64,000 bases of DNA, taken from the IMG/VR virus record IMGVR_UViG_3300044957_001482, positions 1-64,000 of that record; one strand, written 5' to 3'. The notes beneath the pieces are model-generated. The model did not search any database. It had not been told where the DNA came from and saw only the letters and a list, made by a program, of their open reading frames with translations. The stretch's first letter is position 1. Every line of letters begins with the position of its first letter. Of this stretch, positions 54,235 through 63,400 are shown one piece after another. This stretch comes from a virus. The position numbers and the translations under genes are program-made.

Positions 54235-56934
54235 ATGGCTCTTCCTGTTGTTCCCCAAACCCAAGACAACGGTAATCTAGACACAGGAACCAATCCACCG
54301 ATCACTCCACTGTTTGTAAGCCAAACCCCCGAGGTCACGGTGACCGCGAGCGGTACTACTACCAGGTTTGATCAGCCAGGTGCAGGCAGTACACGCACTG
54401 AATTTGTCAACGAGGCCGGTGAGGTAACTGCTGTCACCACGTCTTTCCCGGTGACTCGTACGGACGAGACTGTTACCAATCGTGACCAACAGACCGAGCG
54501 CATAGATCCTCAACCCAATGTACTCAGTAGATTTAGCAGCTATACCTATGCTGCATCGGTATATCTCTTGACTCCCCAGCAGTTTGAAGTGTATCAAGAG
54601 CAAAAAAAGAAAAATGTCAATGGCTACTATTTGCTGTTCCAGAGCGGCGGTGCGCCGCCCAATGTGCAAGGTCCCCAGACCAGCACGCAACGCTCGGCAC
54701 AGACCAACATCAATGGTGCGATCTCCGGCGGGCAGATCGAACCAGCCACCATCCAGCCCGACGGTCGCAATCCATATTTCGCTGACGATTTTTACATAGA
54801 CACTATCACCATTGAGAATTTTCTGCCAGGCCGGGCCACACGAAGCGCACACTCAGTGTCGACGTTGAAGTTCACGGTGATCGAACCCAACAATATCACT
54901 TTGATCGATCGACTGTATCTGGCAGTGAAAAATTCAGCACCACTAAACCCTGCGGGCATAGTAAACTATAGCGCGGCTGTGTATCTCATGGTCATTAGAT
55001 TCTACGGGTACGATGCCAACGGCAACATGCAGATCGTGGGCGCAGCTGATGCCCAGACCGGGCTCACTGATCCCAGTGCTGTGATTGAAAAATTCATACC
55101 ATTCAGGATCACCCAAATCAACTGGGAGATCGGCAGCAATCTGGTCACATATGAATTAAACTGCGTAGCCCTCGGTCTGCAGGTGGCCGGTGGAACTCGC
55201 CGCGGCACCATACCGGCTGATGTTGAACTGTCCGGGTCGACCGTGGAAAGTCTCCTCCGAGGCGAAGTGATCTACAGCACTGCGCAGGCCCCGACTGCTG
55301 CACCGGGCGGAACTACCACTGCGGCACGCACCAATCAAGCAGCCAATGGCAGCATTGGCGGTGGCCGGCCTGTGAACACTCCACCGGCCCCGCTCAAGGC
55401 CGATGCAGCGCCCACTCCACGTCGGGTCATACGCCAGGGCTTGATCGCGGCCATGAACGAACTGCAACAGCAGTATGTTCGCGAAGGCAAGGTTACCTAC
55501 GCGGATGAGTACGAACTCGTGTTTGCCAATGGGGCCGAGACCATTGCCGCGGCCACCATAGCCAAGCCCGGTCGCAAGGTCAACAAATCAGCCACGGCCA
55601 CGCCTCGGGGCACACAGGACACCCAAGTCAACAGTCCTGACAAACAAAACGTAGACATGACCACACGCAACTGGCCGATCACAGCCGGCATGCAACTGCT
55701 ACAGGCCATAGAAAAGATCATTCGAAACAGCAACTATATCACAGACCAAGCCGAGCAAGTACGCACAGAAAGCACCGGCACTACCGAACCCAACCCCAAG
55801 AGTGCCAGCGAAACCTTTAGCTGGTTTAACATCTTGACCACGGCCACTCAGCTGCAATTTGATCCCTTGCGAAACGATTATGCCTATCGGGTAAAATACA
55901 CCGTGGTACCCTATCGTGTGACCGATTTCCGGAGTGTGTATTTTTCCGAGACCAAATTTCTGGGCGTGCACAAACGCTATCCCTGGTGGTTCACTGGGCT
56001 CAACACCGAAGTTCGAGAATACCGAGCCAAATTCAACTCTCTCTACCATGAAACGGTGACGCTCGGCAATCTCGCCGGCAATGGCCTACAGGCTTATCGA
56101 GAAAAATTTTCAAACAGTGGAGTGGTCATACCGTTTCTACAGGTACAGGCTCGCAGCACGGAATCGCAGCAAGGTGCCGAAGGCGGAGCCAACGAATTGG
56201 CAGCATCGGCAGCTGAGTATCTCTATTCAGCGTCAGACAATGGCAACGTGAGTCTGCGCATACTGGGCGACCCGGCCTGGATTCTACAGGGCAGCGTGAC
56301 CGGGGCGGTGGATGAGGGCAGCATCAACTATTCGCCATTCGAGCCCGATGGTAGCATCAATTTTGAAACCAATGATGTGTTGTTTGAGATTGTGTGGCAA
56401 CGTCCTGAAGATTACGACCTACAGACCGGACTGGCTGATCCTTACAGCCGCACTTCGCGACAGTTTGGCACTCGATTGCCTCTGCAGAGTGTGATATATC
56501 GAGCCACGAAAACCAACAGCGAATTTCGGCGCGGCAGTTTTGAAACTGTGGTCGAAGGTACCTTGTATCAATATCCAGTGCCCGATAGTGCTGCAGCCAC
56601 GGTGTCAGGACGAGCCACCAGGGCCGCTGCTGGAGCACAAGACCGTGCACGCCAGAGTGTCTCTTCCGTTGACAATGCAGGTTCAGAATCCTCCAACGTA
56701 GTTTTGCGATCCGCAGTGTTGAGCAGCAACGGAGCAGGTCCAGTGGTAGCACCCGCGTCGCCGGGAGCCCAGACCGACGCAAGACCATCCACCGGGCAGC
56801 TCGATCAGTCGGGCACAGATTTCTACGATAGAGTTCGGGAAGCACCCGCGTCGCCGGGAGCCCAGACCGGCGCAAGACCATCCACCGGGCAGCTCGATCA
56901 GCCGGGCACAGGTTTCTACGATAGATTTCGGTAG
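54235..56934 (+). CDS. Large baseplate-associated virion protein
   Basis: The 899-residue protein lies between gp53 and gp5, the usual site of a large virion protein in aquatic T4-like phages. Residues 90-360 (SRFSSYTYAASVYLLTPQQF, DDFYIDTITIENFLPG, FTVIEPNNITLIDRLYLAVK) form a conserved domain. The middle (ETFSWFNILTTATQLQFDPL, YRVKYTVVPYRVTDFRSVYF) is also conserved. The N-terminus shares a cassette with gp48. The C-terminus ends in two 31-residue repeats (APASPGAQTDARPSTGQLDQ). A hub or inner baseplate role is inferred, possibly functionally like T4 gp27. Confidence 0.7.
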   Translation: MALPVVPQTQDNGNLDTGTNPPITPLFVSQTPEVTVTASGTTTRFDQPGAGSTRTEFVNEAGEVTAVTTSFPVTRTDETVTNRDQQTERIDPQPNVLSRFSSYTYAASVYLLTPQQFEVYQEQKKKNVNGYYLLFQSGGAPPNVQGPQTSTQRSAQTNINGAISGGQIEPATIQPDGRNPYFADDFYIDTITIENFLPGRATRSAHSVSTLKFTVIEPNNITLIDRLYLAVKNSAPLNPAGIVNYSAAVYLMVIRFYGYDANGNMQIVGAADAQTGLTDPSAVIEKFIPFRITQINWEIGSNLVTYELNCVALGLQVAGGTRRGTIPADVELSGSTVESLLRGEVIYSTAQAPTAAPGGTTTAARTNQAANGSIGGGRPVNTPPAPLKADAAPTPRRVIRQGLIAAMNELQQQYVREGKVTYADEYELVFANGAETIAAATIAKPGRKVNKSATATPRGTQDTQVNSPDKQNVDMTTRNWPITAGMQLLQAIEKIIRNSNYITDQAEQVRTESTGTTEPNPKSASETFSWFNILTTATQLQFDPLRNDYAYRVKYTVVPYRVTDFRSVYFSETKFLGVHKRYPWWFTGLNTEVREYRAKFNSLYHETVTLGNLAGNGLQAYREKFSNSGVVIPFLQVQARSTESQQGAEGGANELAASAAEYLYSASDNGNVSLRILGDPAWILQGSVTGAVDEGSINYSPFEPDGSINFETNDVLFEIVWQRPEDYDLQTGLADPYSRTSRQFGTRLPLQSVIYRATKTNSEFRRGSFETVVEGTLYQYPVPDSAAATVSGRATRAAAGAQDRARQSVSSVDNAGSESSNVVLRSAVLSSNGAGPVVAPASPGAQTDARPSTGQLDQSGTDFYDRVREAPASPGAQTGARPSTGQLDQPGTGFYDRFR
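54311..54393 (+). repeat. 83-bp cassette, copy 2 (in the 899-residue baseplate gene)
   Basis: This is the second copy of the cassette at 52935-53017, with three substitutions. The sequences around it are unrelated, so the cassette was copied between genes. Confidence 0.95.
56749..56934 (+). repeat. 93-bp tandem duplication at the C-terminus of the baseplate gene
   Basis: Two copies begin at 56749 and 56842 and encode 31-residue units with ASPGAQT, ARPSTGQLDQ and FYDR. They differ at only a few bases; the gene stops at the end of the second copy. Confidence 0.9.
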
Positions 56935-56957
56935 ATCTGACCAATGGAGACAATGCC

Positions 56958-57140
56958 ATGCTGCTTGAAGACCCCAAACAGACTGCTGCCAGCAACGGAG
57001 ATATCACTTCCAGAACTGCCATCATCAGTGGTGTTACCGTTGAGGAAGGTGTTGCGGGCGCAGGCCGACTAACATCCTTCCAGAAGGATCAGGTCTATGT
57101 TTCACTAAACTCTCCGCAACGACTAAACAAGGATATGTAA
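56958..57140 (+). CDS. Small protein between baseplate genes
   Basis: The 60-residue product reads MLLEDPKQTAASNGDITSRT, AIISGVTVEEGVAGAGRLTS and ends SPQRLNKDM. AATGGAG lies at suitable distance upstream. It fills the gap between two baseplate genes (4 nt before gp5), so it is probably real. The sequence matches no family I know; a small baseplate accessory is inferred from position. Confidence 0.55.
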   Translation: MLLEDPKQTAASNGDITSRTAIISGVTVEEGVAGAGRLTSFQKDQVYVSLNSPQRLNKDM

Positions 57141-57144
57141 TTGC

Positions 57145-58647
57145 ATGCCTGAAGAAATACAACGCAGCCGAGGTCGGCCTTCTAACTATCGTCAGGATCG
57201 CGGCGGCGTGCCTGCCGAATATGGTCCGTTTGTTGGTGTGGTCATGAACAATGTTGATGTCACACGCAACGGTCGCTTGCAGGTCTTTATCGAAGTGTTT
57301 GCTGCCGGAGACATGAACGATGATTCAAAATGGACCACGGTAAGTTATCTTCCGCATTTTTACGGAGCCACACCACCGGGCAACACCGGAACAGCCAACG
57401 ACGGTCAATATCCCGGCAACCAGAATTCCTATGGCATGTGGTTCACACCGCCCGATCTCGGAGTCAAAGTCATTTGTATTTTTGCCAACGGTGATCGTAG
57501 CCAGGGCTATTACATTGGTGTGATACCGGAAAACAGTCTCAACCACATGATTCCGGCCATTGGTGCCGAGGGCAACTATATTCCCGGCAATGAGAACCAG
57601 ACCGTGTATTTTAAAAACGCACCGTTGATGCCGGTCACAGAGATCAACACTGCCAACGAGCGCTTGGACAATGCCGGACGATTCTTTGAGCAGGCCAAGC
57701 CCATACAGTCAGTGGTGGCCAGTGCCATGTTCCAGCAGGGTCTGGCACGAGACATCGAACGTGGGCCCATACGCAGCAGCGCCCAACGCGAAAGCCCCAG
57801 TGCCTGCTTTGGTTTCAGCACACCCGGGGTAGCCATCTATCAGGGCGGGCTGACTCCACGAGAAATACGAGCACAACTCAACAGTGGTACAGTGCAACCC
57901 GCTGACCTACGAGTGATTGGTCGCATGGGCGGACACACCCTGGTCATGGACGACGGTGACATCGACGGCACCAACAGCCTGTTTAGATTGCGCACAGCCA
58001 AGGGCCATCAGATAACCATGAATGATTCGGGAAATTTCCTGTACATCATACATGCCAACGGACAGACCTGGATCGAACTGGGAGTAGAAGGCACAGTGGA
58101 CATATTTTCCACCAATTCGGTCAATGTGCGCACTCAAGGCGATGTCAATCTGCATGCAGATCGAGACATCAACATGTGGGCCGGGCGAGATTTCAATGTC
58201 AAGGCCGTGGGCAACGTGATCATGGAGGCCGGAGTCAACTGCAACATCACTGCTACCGATGATTTCAAAATCTACAGCAAAGCCACGCTGGGAGTTCGTG
58301 CCGACGGTACTCTGGCATTGCAGAGCAAGGGCGGTTCCTGGAACGCTGGTCCCAGCATGAAAGTCACAGCGGGCATGATCGATCTCAACGGCCCTCGGGC
58401 GCCCACGGTGGAACGACCAGTTCCTCTCAAGAAGACCAAGCTGGACGAAACCGAATTCAACGCAGCCACGGGGTGGGAAGTCAAGACTGAAAAACTCGAA
58501 AGCATCGTACCGCGGGCGCCCACGCACGAACCCTGGCCCTATCACAATCAAGGGGTAGATGTGGATGTAAGTCTGCAACAAAGTGGCAACCAGGCTCCTC
58601 CGGGCTCGTCGCCGATACCAGCCGGTGTAAACATTTCTAGATCATGA
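57145..58647 (+). CDS. gp5: Baseplate hub spike protein (gp5), without lysozyme domain
   Basis: The 500-residue protein has an N-terminal OB-fold (YGPFVGVVMNNVDVTRNGRL, WFTPPDLGVKVICIFANGDR, YYIGVIPENSLNHMIPA) and a C-terminal beta-helix-type spike (TNSLFRLRTAKGHQITMNDS, VNVRTQGDVNLHADRDINMW, DFNVKAVGNVIMEAGVNCNI), as in T4 gp5 and VgrG proteins. The lysozyme domain of T4 gp5 is absent, as in other aquatic relatives. It forms the membrane-piercing needle. Cell-wall cutting may instead come from the peptidase domain of the tape-measure-like protein. Confidence 0.88.
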   Translation: MPEEIQRSRGRPSNYRQDRGGVPAEYGPFVGVVMNNVDVTRNGRLQVFIEVFAAGDMNDDSKWTTVSYLPHFYGATPPGNTGTANDGQYPGNQNSYGMWFTPPDLGVKVICIFANGDRSQGYYIGVIPENSLNHMIPAIGAEGNYIPGNENQTVYFKNAPLMPVTEINTANERLDNAGRFFEQAKPIQSVVASAMFQQGLARDIERGPIRSSAQRESPSACFGFSTPGVAIYQGGLTPREIRAQLNSGTVQPADLRVIGRMGGHTLVMDDGDIDGTNSLFRLRTAKGHQITMNDSGNFLYIIHANGQTWIELGVEGTVDIFSTNSVNVRTQGDVNLHADRDINMWAGRDFNVKAVGNVIMEAGVNCNITATDDFKIYSKATLGVRADGTLALQSKGGSWNAGPSMKVTAGMIDLNGPRAPTVERPVPLKKTKLDETEFNAATGWEVKTEKLESIVPRAPTHEPWPYHNQGVDVDVSLQQSGNQAPPGSSPIPAGVNISRS

Positions 58648-60002
58648 GTCTCTTTTCTTTTATAGATCCTGCCACCGGTGCTCGGTTTCGAGTGGAAGGC
58701 CGTACTGATCTCACCGAAGCACAGGCACGCACTATTTTTGAGCAGCAACGCACAGCTGGCGGTCTGGTAGGCATGCGCGCCGGCGACACTGTTAATTCCT
58801 GGACCCAGGCCATGTCAGGACTCGACTCTGCGCGTGCCGAAGTAGCGCAGAGCGTGGCTCAGGCACCGCGGCCTGGCACAGCAGTGCAAACAGTCAGTCG
58901 TCTCACACAGGCCAGTTTTTCTGGTGTGCCATCGGCGGGTATCTCTGTAGCTGACTATGGTCGACAACTCCCGGCCTTGCGCAGCATAGCCAATCTTGAC
59001 CAATCAGTGGTACGTGGTACAGTGGCCCAGGCAGCAACCCTGTCCGGCCAGACCGTGGACCAGATTTCCAATCTGGGAGGAGTGGGGAAATTTGGTCTAT
59101 CGGCCATGCAACTGGAACGCCAGGGAGTGATCAAGCCAGGCACTGTGGCGAGGTTTCTGGGACCGGGCAGTACCAATACTCTCCAGAGTGTTCTCAAAAG
59201 CCCTGCGGTATGGACCGGCAAGCAAGGCATGTCGGGTTTGTCTGATATGTTGAGCAACGGCCCGGCACAGGACCGCATGCAACAAGACCTTATGAAAACA
59301 GGCCTGAAACAAATCAAATCGTTCGGCATACCAGTTGATTCGCTCAGCGCCCAATCCGTGGCCGGTCTGACCTTGACCTCGGCCAAGAGTGTGGAAGGTG
59401 CAGTGGACTGGGCACAAGGACGGGCCGGCGGCATTGCTTCGGGACTGCAGAGTCAGTTTGACAACATCGCACGCAATGCCAGTTTCGCTGTGGGCTTTAC
59501 CAACACCAAGGTCAGCAATGCCATGAAAGGCATAGAAATACCTCAACCCGCCACTGACACTGTGCAAAGACAAACCGTAGATGCTGCTGCCACCCGTGTG
59601 GTAGGCAACGAAAAAGTGCCACCGGTCAGTTACAATACACAAAAACAAACCGTAGATGCTGCTGCTCTCGATAGCATCCTACTGGAACAAAAGGAAGCGA
59701 TAGATCGGGTAAAAGTGTTGAATGAGCGATGGGGCACCACCCTAGACCAAGAAGATCTCATCGCAGACAATCCAAACATTGCAGTTGATATTGTGAGAGA
59801 ACTTGAAAGCATAGCCTCAGATCTAACCGATACCAAAGCTCAATTCCAGAATATAAAACAGCGCGCCGAAGCATTCAAGCCCCCTCGGACTGTCATATCA
59901 GAACGGGCAGAGCTTTTTATCAGATTGATATTAAGCACCCTTAAAAGTGTGGATCAGAGTGTTGTAAGAGTGCGCCAAAAAGCTGAAGCCGCCCGGCGGT
60001 AA
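58644..60002 (+). CDS. Baseplate/tail structural protein with peptidoglycan-binding-like segment
   Basis: The 452-residue protein overlaps gp5 by 4 nt (ATGA). Residues 140-215 (GGVGKFGLSAMQLERQGVIK, PGTVARFLGPG, SVLKSPAVWTGKQGMSGL) form a conserved segment found downstream of gp5 in aquatic T4-like phages, sometimes likened to peptidoglycan-binding domains. The segment KQTVDAAA occurs twice near residues 310-335 from a short internal DNA duplication. The C-terminal 120 residues are coiled-coil-like. A hub-associated role is inferred. Confidence 0.65.
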   Translation: MSLFSFIDPATGARFRVEGRTDLTEAQARTIFEQQRTAGGLVGMRAGDTVNSWTQAMSGLDSARAEVAQSVAQAPRPGTAVQTVSRLTQASFSGVPSAGISVADYGRQLPALRSIANLDQSVVRGTVAQAATLSGQTVDQISNLGGVGKFGLSAMQLERQGVIKPGTVARFLGPGSTNTLQSVLKSPAVWTGKQGMSGLSDMLSNGPAQDRMQQDLMKTGLKQIKSFGIPVDSLSAQSVAGLTLTSAKSVEGAVDWAQGRAGGIASGLQSQFDNIARNASFAVGFTNTKVSNAMKGIEIPQPATDTVQRQTVDAAATRVVGNEKVPPVSYNTQKQTVDAAALDSILLEQKEAIDRVKVLNERWGTTLDQEDLIADNPNIAVDIVRELESIASDLTDTKAQFQNIKQRAEAFKPPRTVISERAELFIRLILSTLKSVDQSVVRVRQKAEAARR

Positions 60003-60005
60003 ATA
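59998..60005 (+). promoter_or_regulatory. Late promoter box GGTAAATA just before gp25
   Basis: GGTAAATA on the plus strand spans the stop of the preceding gene and ends 7 nt before ATG 60013, leaving almost no leader. Confidence 0.4.
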
Positions 60006-60012
60006 ATTTGCT

Positions 60013-60387
60013 ATGCCCACATTCATCGGCTTTAATACTATCGGACAGGTAAAGAAGTTTACTTTGACCGATTTTGACCTGATCAAGCGCGATCTGCTCA
60101 ATGCATTCCTCATCCGCCAGGGAGAACTGCCAGGCCGCCCTGGCTACGGCACACAGTTGTGGAACCTCCATTTTGAAAATCAGATCGAGCCCTTGCAGGC
60201 AGCCATAGTCAACGAAATACAGCGAGTGGCCGGCGGCGATCCGCGCATACAGGTCACAGACGTACAGGTATTTCCACAACAGAACGGCATATTGATACAG
60301 TTGCAAATCGTGGTAGTGCCCACTACCACAGCAGAGATACTCAGCATATTTTTCGACCTACAGAAACGCAACGCCAGTTACGTATAA
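60013..60387 (+). CDS. gp25: Baseplate wedge protein (gp25)
   Basis: The 124-residue protein is gp25 of the T4/type VI secretion family: DFDLIKRDLLNAFLIRQGEL, PGRPGYGTQLWNLHFENQIE, VNEIQRVAGGDPRIQVTDV and the C-terminal QLQIVVVPTTTAEIL. It starts sheath polymerisation at the baseplate periphery. T4 gp25 has 132 residues. No ribosome site is visible before the ATG. Confidence 0.93.
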   Translation: MPTFIGFNTIGQVKKFTLTDFDLIKRDLLNAFLIRQGELPGRPGYGTQLWNLHFENQIEPLQAAIVNEIQRVAGGDPRIQVTDVQVFPQQNGILIQLQIVVVPTTTAEILSIFFDLQKRNASYV

Positions 60388-60406
60388 CTAAGCTGTTTTT
60401 GATAGC

Positions 60407-60414
60407 TATAAATA
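60407..60414 (+). promoter_or_regulatory. Consensus late promoter TATAAATA for gp6
   Basis: An exact TATAAATA on the plus strand lies 28 nt before ATG 60443. Only a weak ribosome site (CGGAAT) follows. Confidence 0.75.
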
Positions 60415-60442
60415 TCACTACACAACCCAAAGTCGGAATTCA

Positions 60443-63400
60443 ATGGCACAAACTACAAGACAAACAGCGATATTTGGTGTAGAGGACTGGAAACAGATTT
60501 ACCAGACCTATCGCGAAGCAGATTTTCAAAGCTATGACTTTGAAACCCTGCGCAAAAGTTTCATTGACTACCTACGCCTGTATTATCCCGAAACATTCAA
60601 CGACTACATCGAATCATCGGAATTCATCGCCTTGCTGGATGTGATCGCGTTCATGGGACAGGCCATGGCATTCCGAGCCGATCTCAATGCCAGAGAAAAC
60701 TATCTAGACACTGCCGAGCGCAGAGATTCGGTGGTGAGACTGGCAAATCTGGTCAGCTATACCGCCAAGCGCAACACTGCAGCATCGGGTTATCTCAAGG
60801 TATTCAATGTGGTTACCACCGAAAACGTGGTAGACTACAACGGAGTCAATTTGAGCAATGTCACGGTGAACTGGACCGACCCTACCAACCCAGACTGGCA
60901 AGAGCAGTTCACGGCCATAATCAATGCAGCCATGGTCAGCGGACAACGAGTGGGGCGCCCGGGAAATCGCCAGACCATCCTGGGAGTGCGCACCGACGAA
61001 TACGCCATAAATCTTGTTCCTGGCTTCCTGCCCGTGGTCACATATTCGGCCACAGTGGACGGCATCAATATGCCGTTTGAGGCAGTGACTGCTACGTCAC
61101 AAGGCGAACCCTATGTCTATGAACCGCCTCCCAGACCTGGCACACCATTCAATGTTTTATTCCGCAATGATCAACTGGGATTCAGCAGTGCTGACACCGG
61201 TTATTTTTTCCTGTTCAAGCAAGGCACCCTGCAAAATCAAGATTTCAACTTGGCCGAACGCATTTCCAATCGCACAGTCAATGTCAATATCGAAGGCGTC
61301 AACAACCAGGATCGCTGGCTGTTTCAGTTGGACAATGTTGGTACCGTGACCCGCGAGTGGGTTTACGTCGATAATATCTATGCCGCGGCCGGAGAACCCG
61401 GTCTGCGTCCAGTATACTCCACTACCAGTCGTGCCAACGATCAGATTACCCTGGTATTTGGTGATGGTGTGTTTGCCGAGATACCCGTGGGAACTTTCCG
61501 TGCCTACGTGCGCGCCTCCAATGGCCTGCAATACATCATCAATCCCGAAGAAATGCAGAATGTGGTCATACCCATATCCTACATCAGTCGCAGTGGCAAC
61601 CTGGAAACCATAACTTTTACCTGTGGTATCACGCGTCCGATATCCAATGCCCAGACCCGCGAGCGCATTGATTCTATCAAACAACGTGCCCCGGCACGGT
61701 ACTATGCTCAAAATCGCATGGTCAACGGTGAAGACTACAATCTTTTTCCTTTCACTGCATTCAATTCTATCATCAAGAGCAAGGCACTGAACCGCGCATC
61801 CATCGGTACCAGTCGTTATCTTGATCTGGTAGATAACACTGGCAAATATTCCAGCACCAACACTTTTGGTAGCGACGGTGGGATGTGGCAAGAAAATCCA
61901 CTGCCAACCATACTGTTTTCCTGGACCAATCGCAACGAGATCGTAGACATCATTACCAATCAAGTGCAACCACAACTGGGCGAAGCCATCACCAAACAGT
62001 TTTACTATGCCAACTTTCCGAGAAAATTGGTCAACACCGTGGAATTTGTGTGTACGTCGACCAGCTCCACTACCAATGCCATCAGTACCAGTTCGCAGGA
62101 ATTTTTCCAATACGTGAGTGAACTCCTGGGCCAGCAAATCAAGTTTGCCGATACCATTGGTGGCCTGATCGCCGGACTGCCTTACTATGTCAGGACCGTG
62201 GACACAACCAATCTGCGATTCACGGTGAGCGCCACAGTGGGTGGCCCGTCGGTGGCCTTGACCACGGCCACTCAGGGCGCGATGACCGCTCGTGCTGAGC
62301 TGATCACGTTCAACACCACCTGGAATCAGAGTACCACCTTTACCAACGAAACCACTGGTTATTTTAAAAACAACAGCGGCAGCCCGGTGTCGGTGGGGGC
62401 AGATTCCAGCCAGGTACTCAAATACATCGTGCCTAGAGCATTGATACTGTTCCGTGCCCCTGCTGGTTATTATTTTGATCGTAACAATCGCCTCCGGTTA
62501 GGTGAACCCACACGTGCCGACGAAAGAGTCACACTGTGGGCATCGCCATTGCGTGTGGACGGCGATGGATCCAACGGCGGTATCGGCAATTTTTCCAACG
62601 AAACCGGACCGGTGGTACTCAACAACTTTGTCCCCACCGGTGCCATAGTAGACACCGTGATTCCTCAGTTCATAGCTGATTTGCCCAGATCCGTGGAGAA
62701 TCAGGCTCGCGAGCAGATCGAACTGTTTCGCAATTTTGGCCTGGGATATGACAACAGTGGGTCCTTGACTGGAACTCCGAGTACGTGGTATCTCATAAAT
62801 CAGCAAAGCCTAGATATTGATGCTCCTTTTGCCATCACTCCGGGAATCAGCGGTCGTAATACCAACACCGGGCAGGACGCATCGTGGATGGTGCAGTTCG
62901 TGGTAGAAAATCAGAACTACGCTATAACATTCCGCGGTCTTGCCTATTACTTTGGATCGGTGTTGCAGACAAGATTTTTCTTCTACGAAGGGCAACAAGT
63001 GTATGACAGTCGCACTGGTACAATTATCCGCGACTTTGTCAACGTGCTGGCCGTCAACACTCGCCCGGATTCAACCGATCCCTTGCCAGGAGACATACCG
63101 GTGACCATCATAGGACAACCGGTACAAAGCGATGGCTTTGTGGATGATTTCCAGGTCCTGATTGGTTTTCGTGACAGCGACAATGACGGCGTGCCCGACG
63201 ACCCGGATTTCTTTAACGAAATCGTGTCTCCAGCAGTGAATCCCAACCAAAAGCTGGTATTTTTTGAACAAACTGTTGACTTTGATAACCTGCAGCGGTA
63301 TCTACTGGTCCAACCCGGACGAGTGACCAGCGACTATCCTACCCGGGATGCGATTGAGCTGGCCAAATTCGCATGGTCGCCGGGCCAAGTGTTTTATGCA

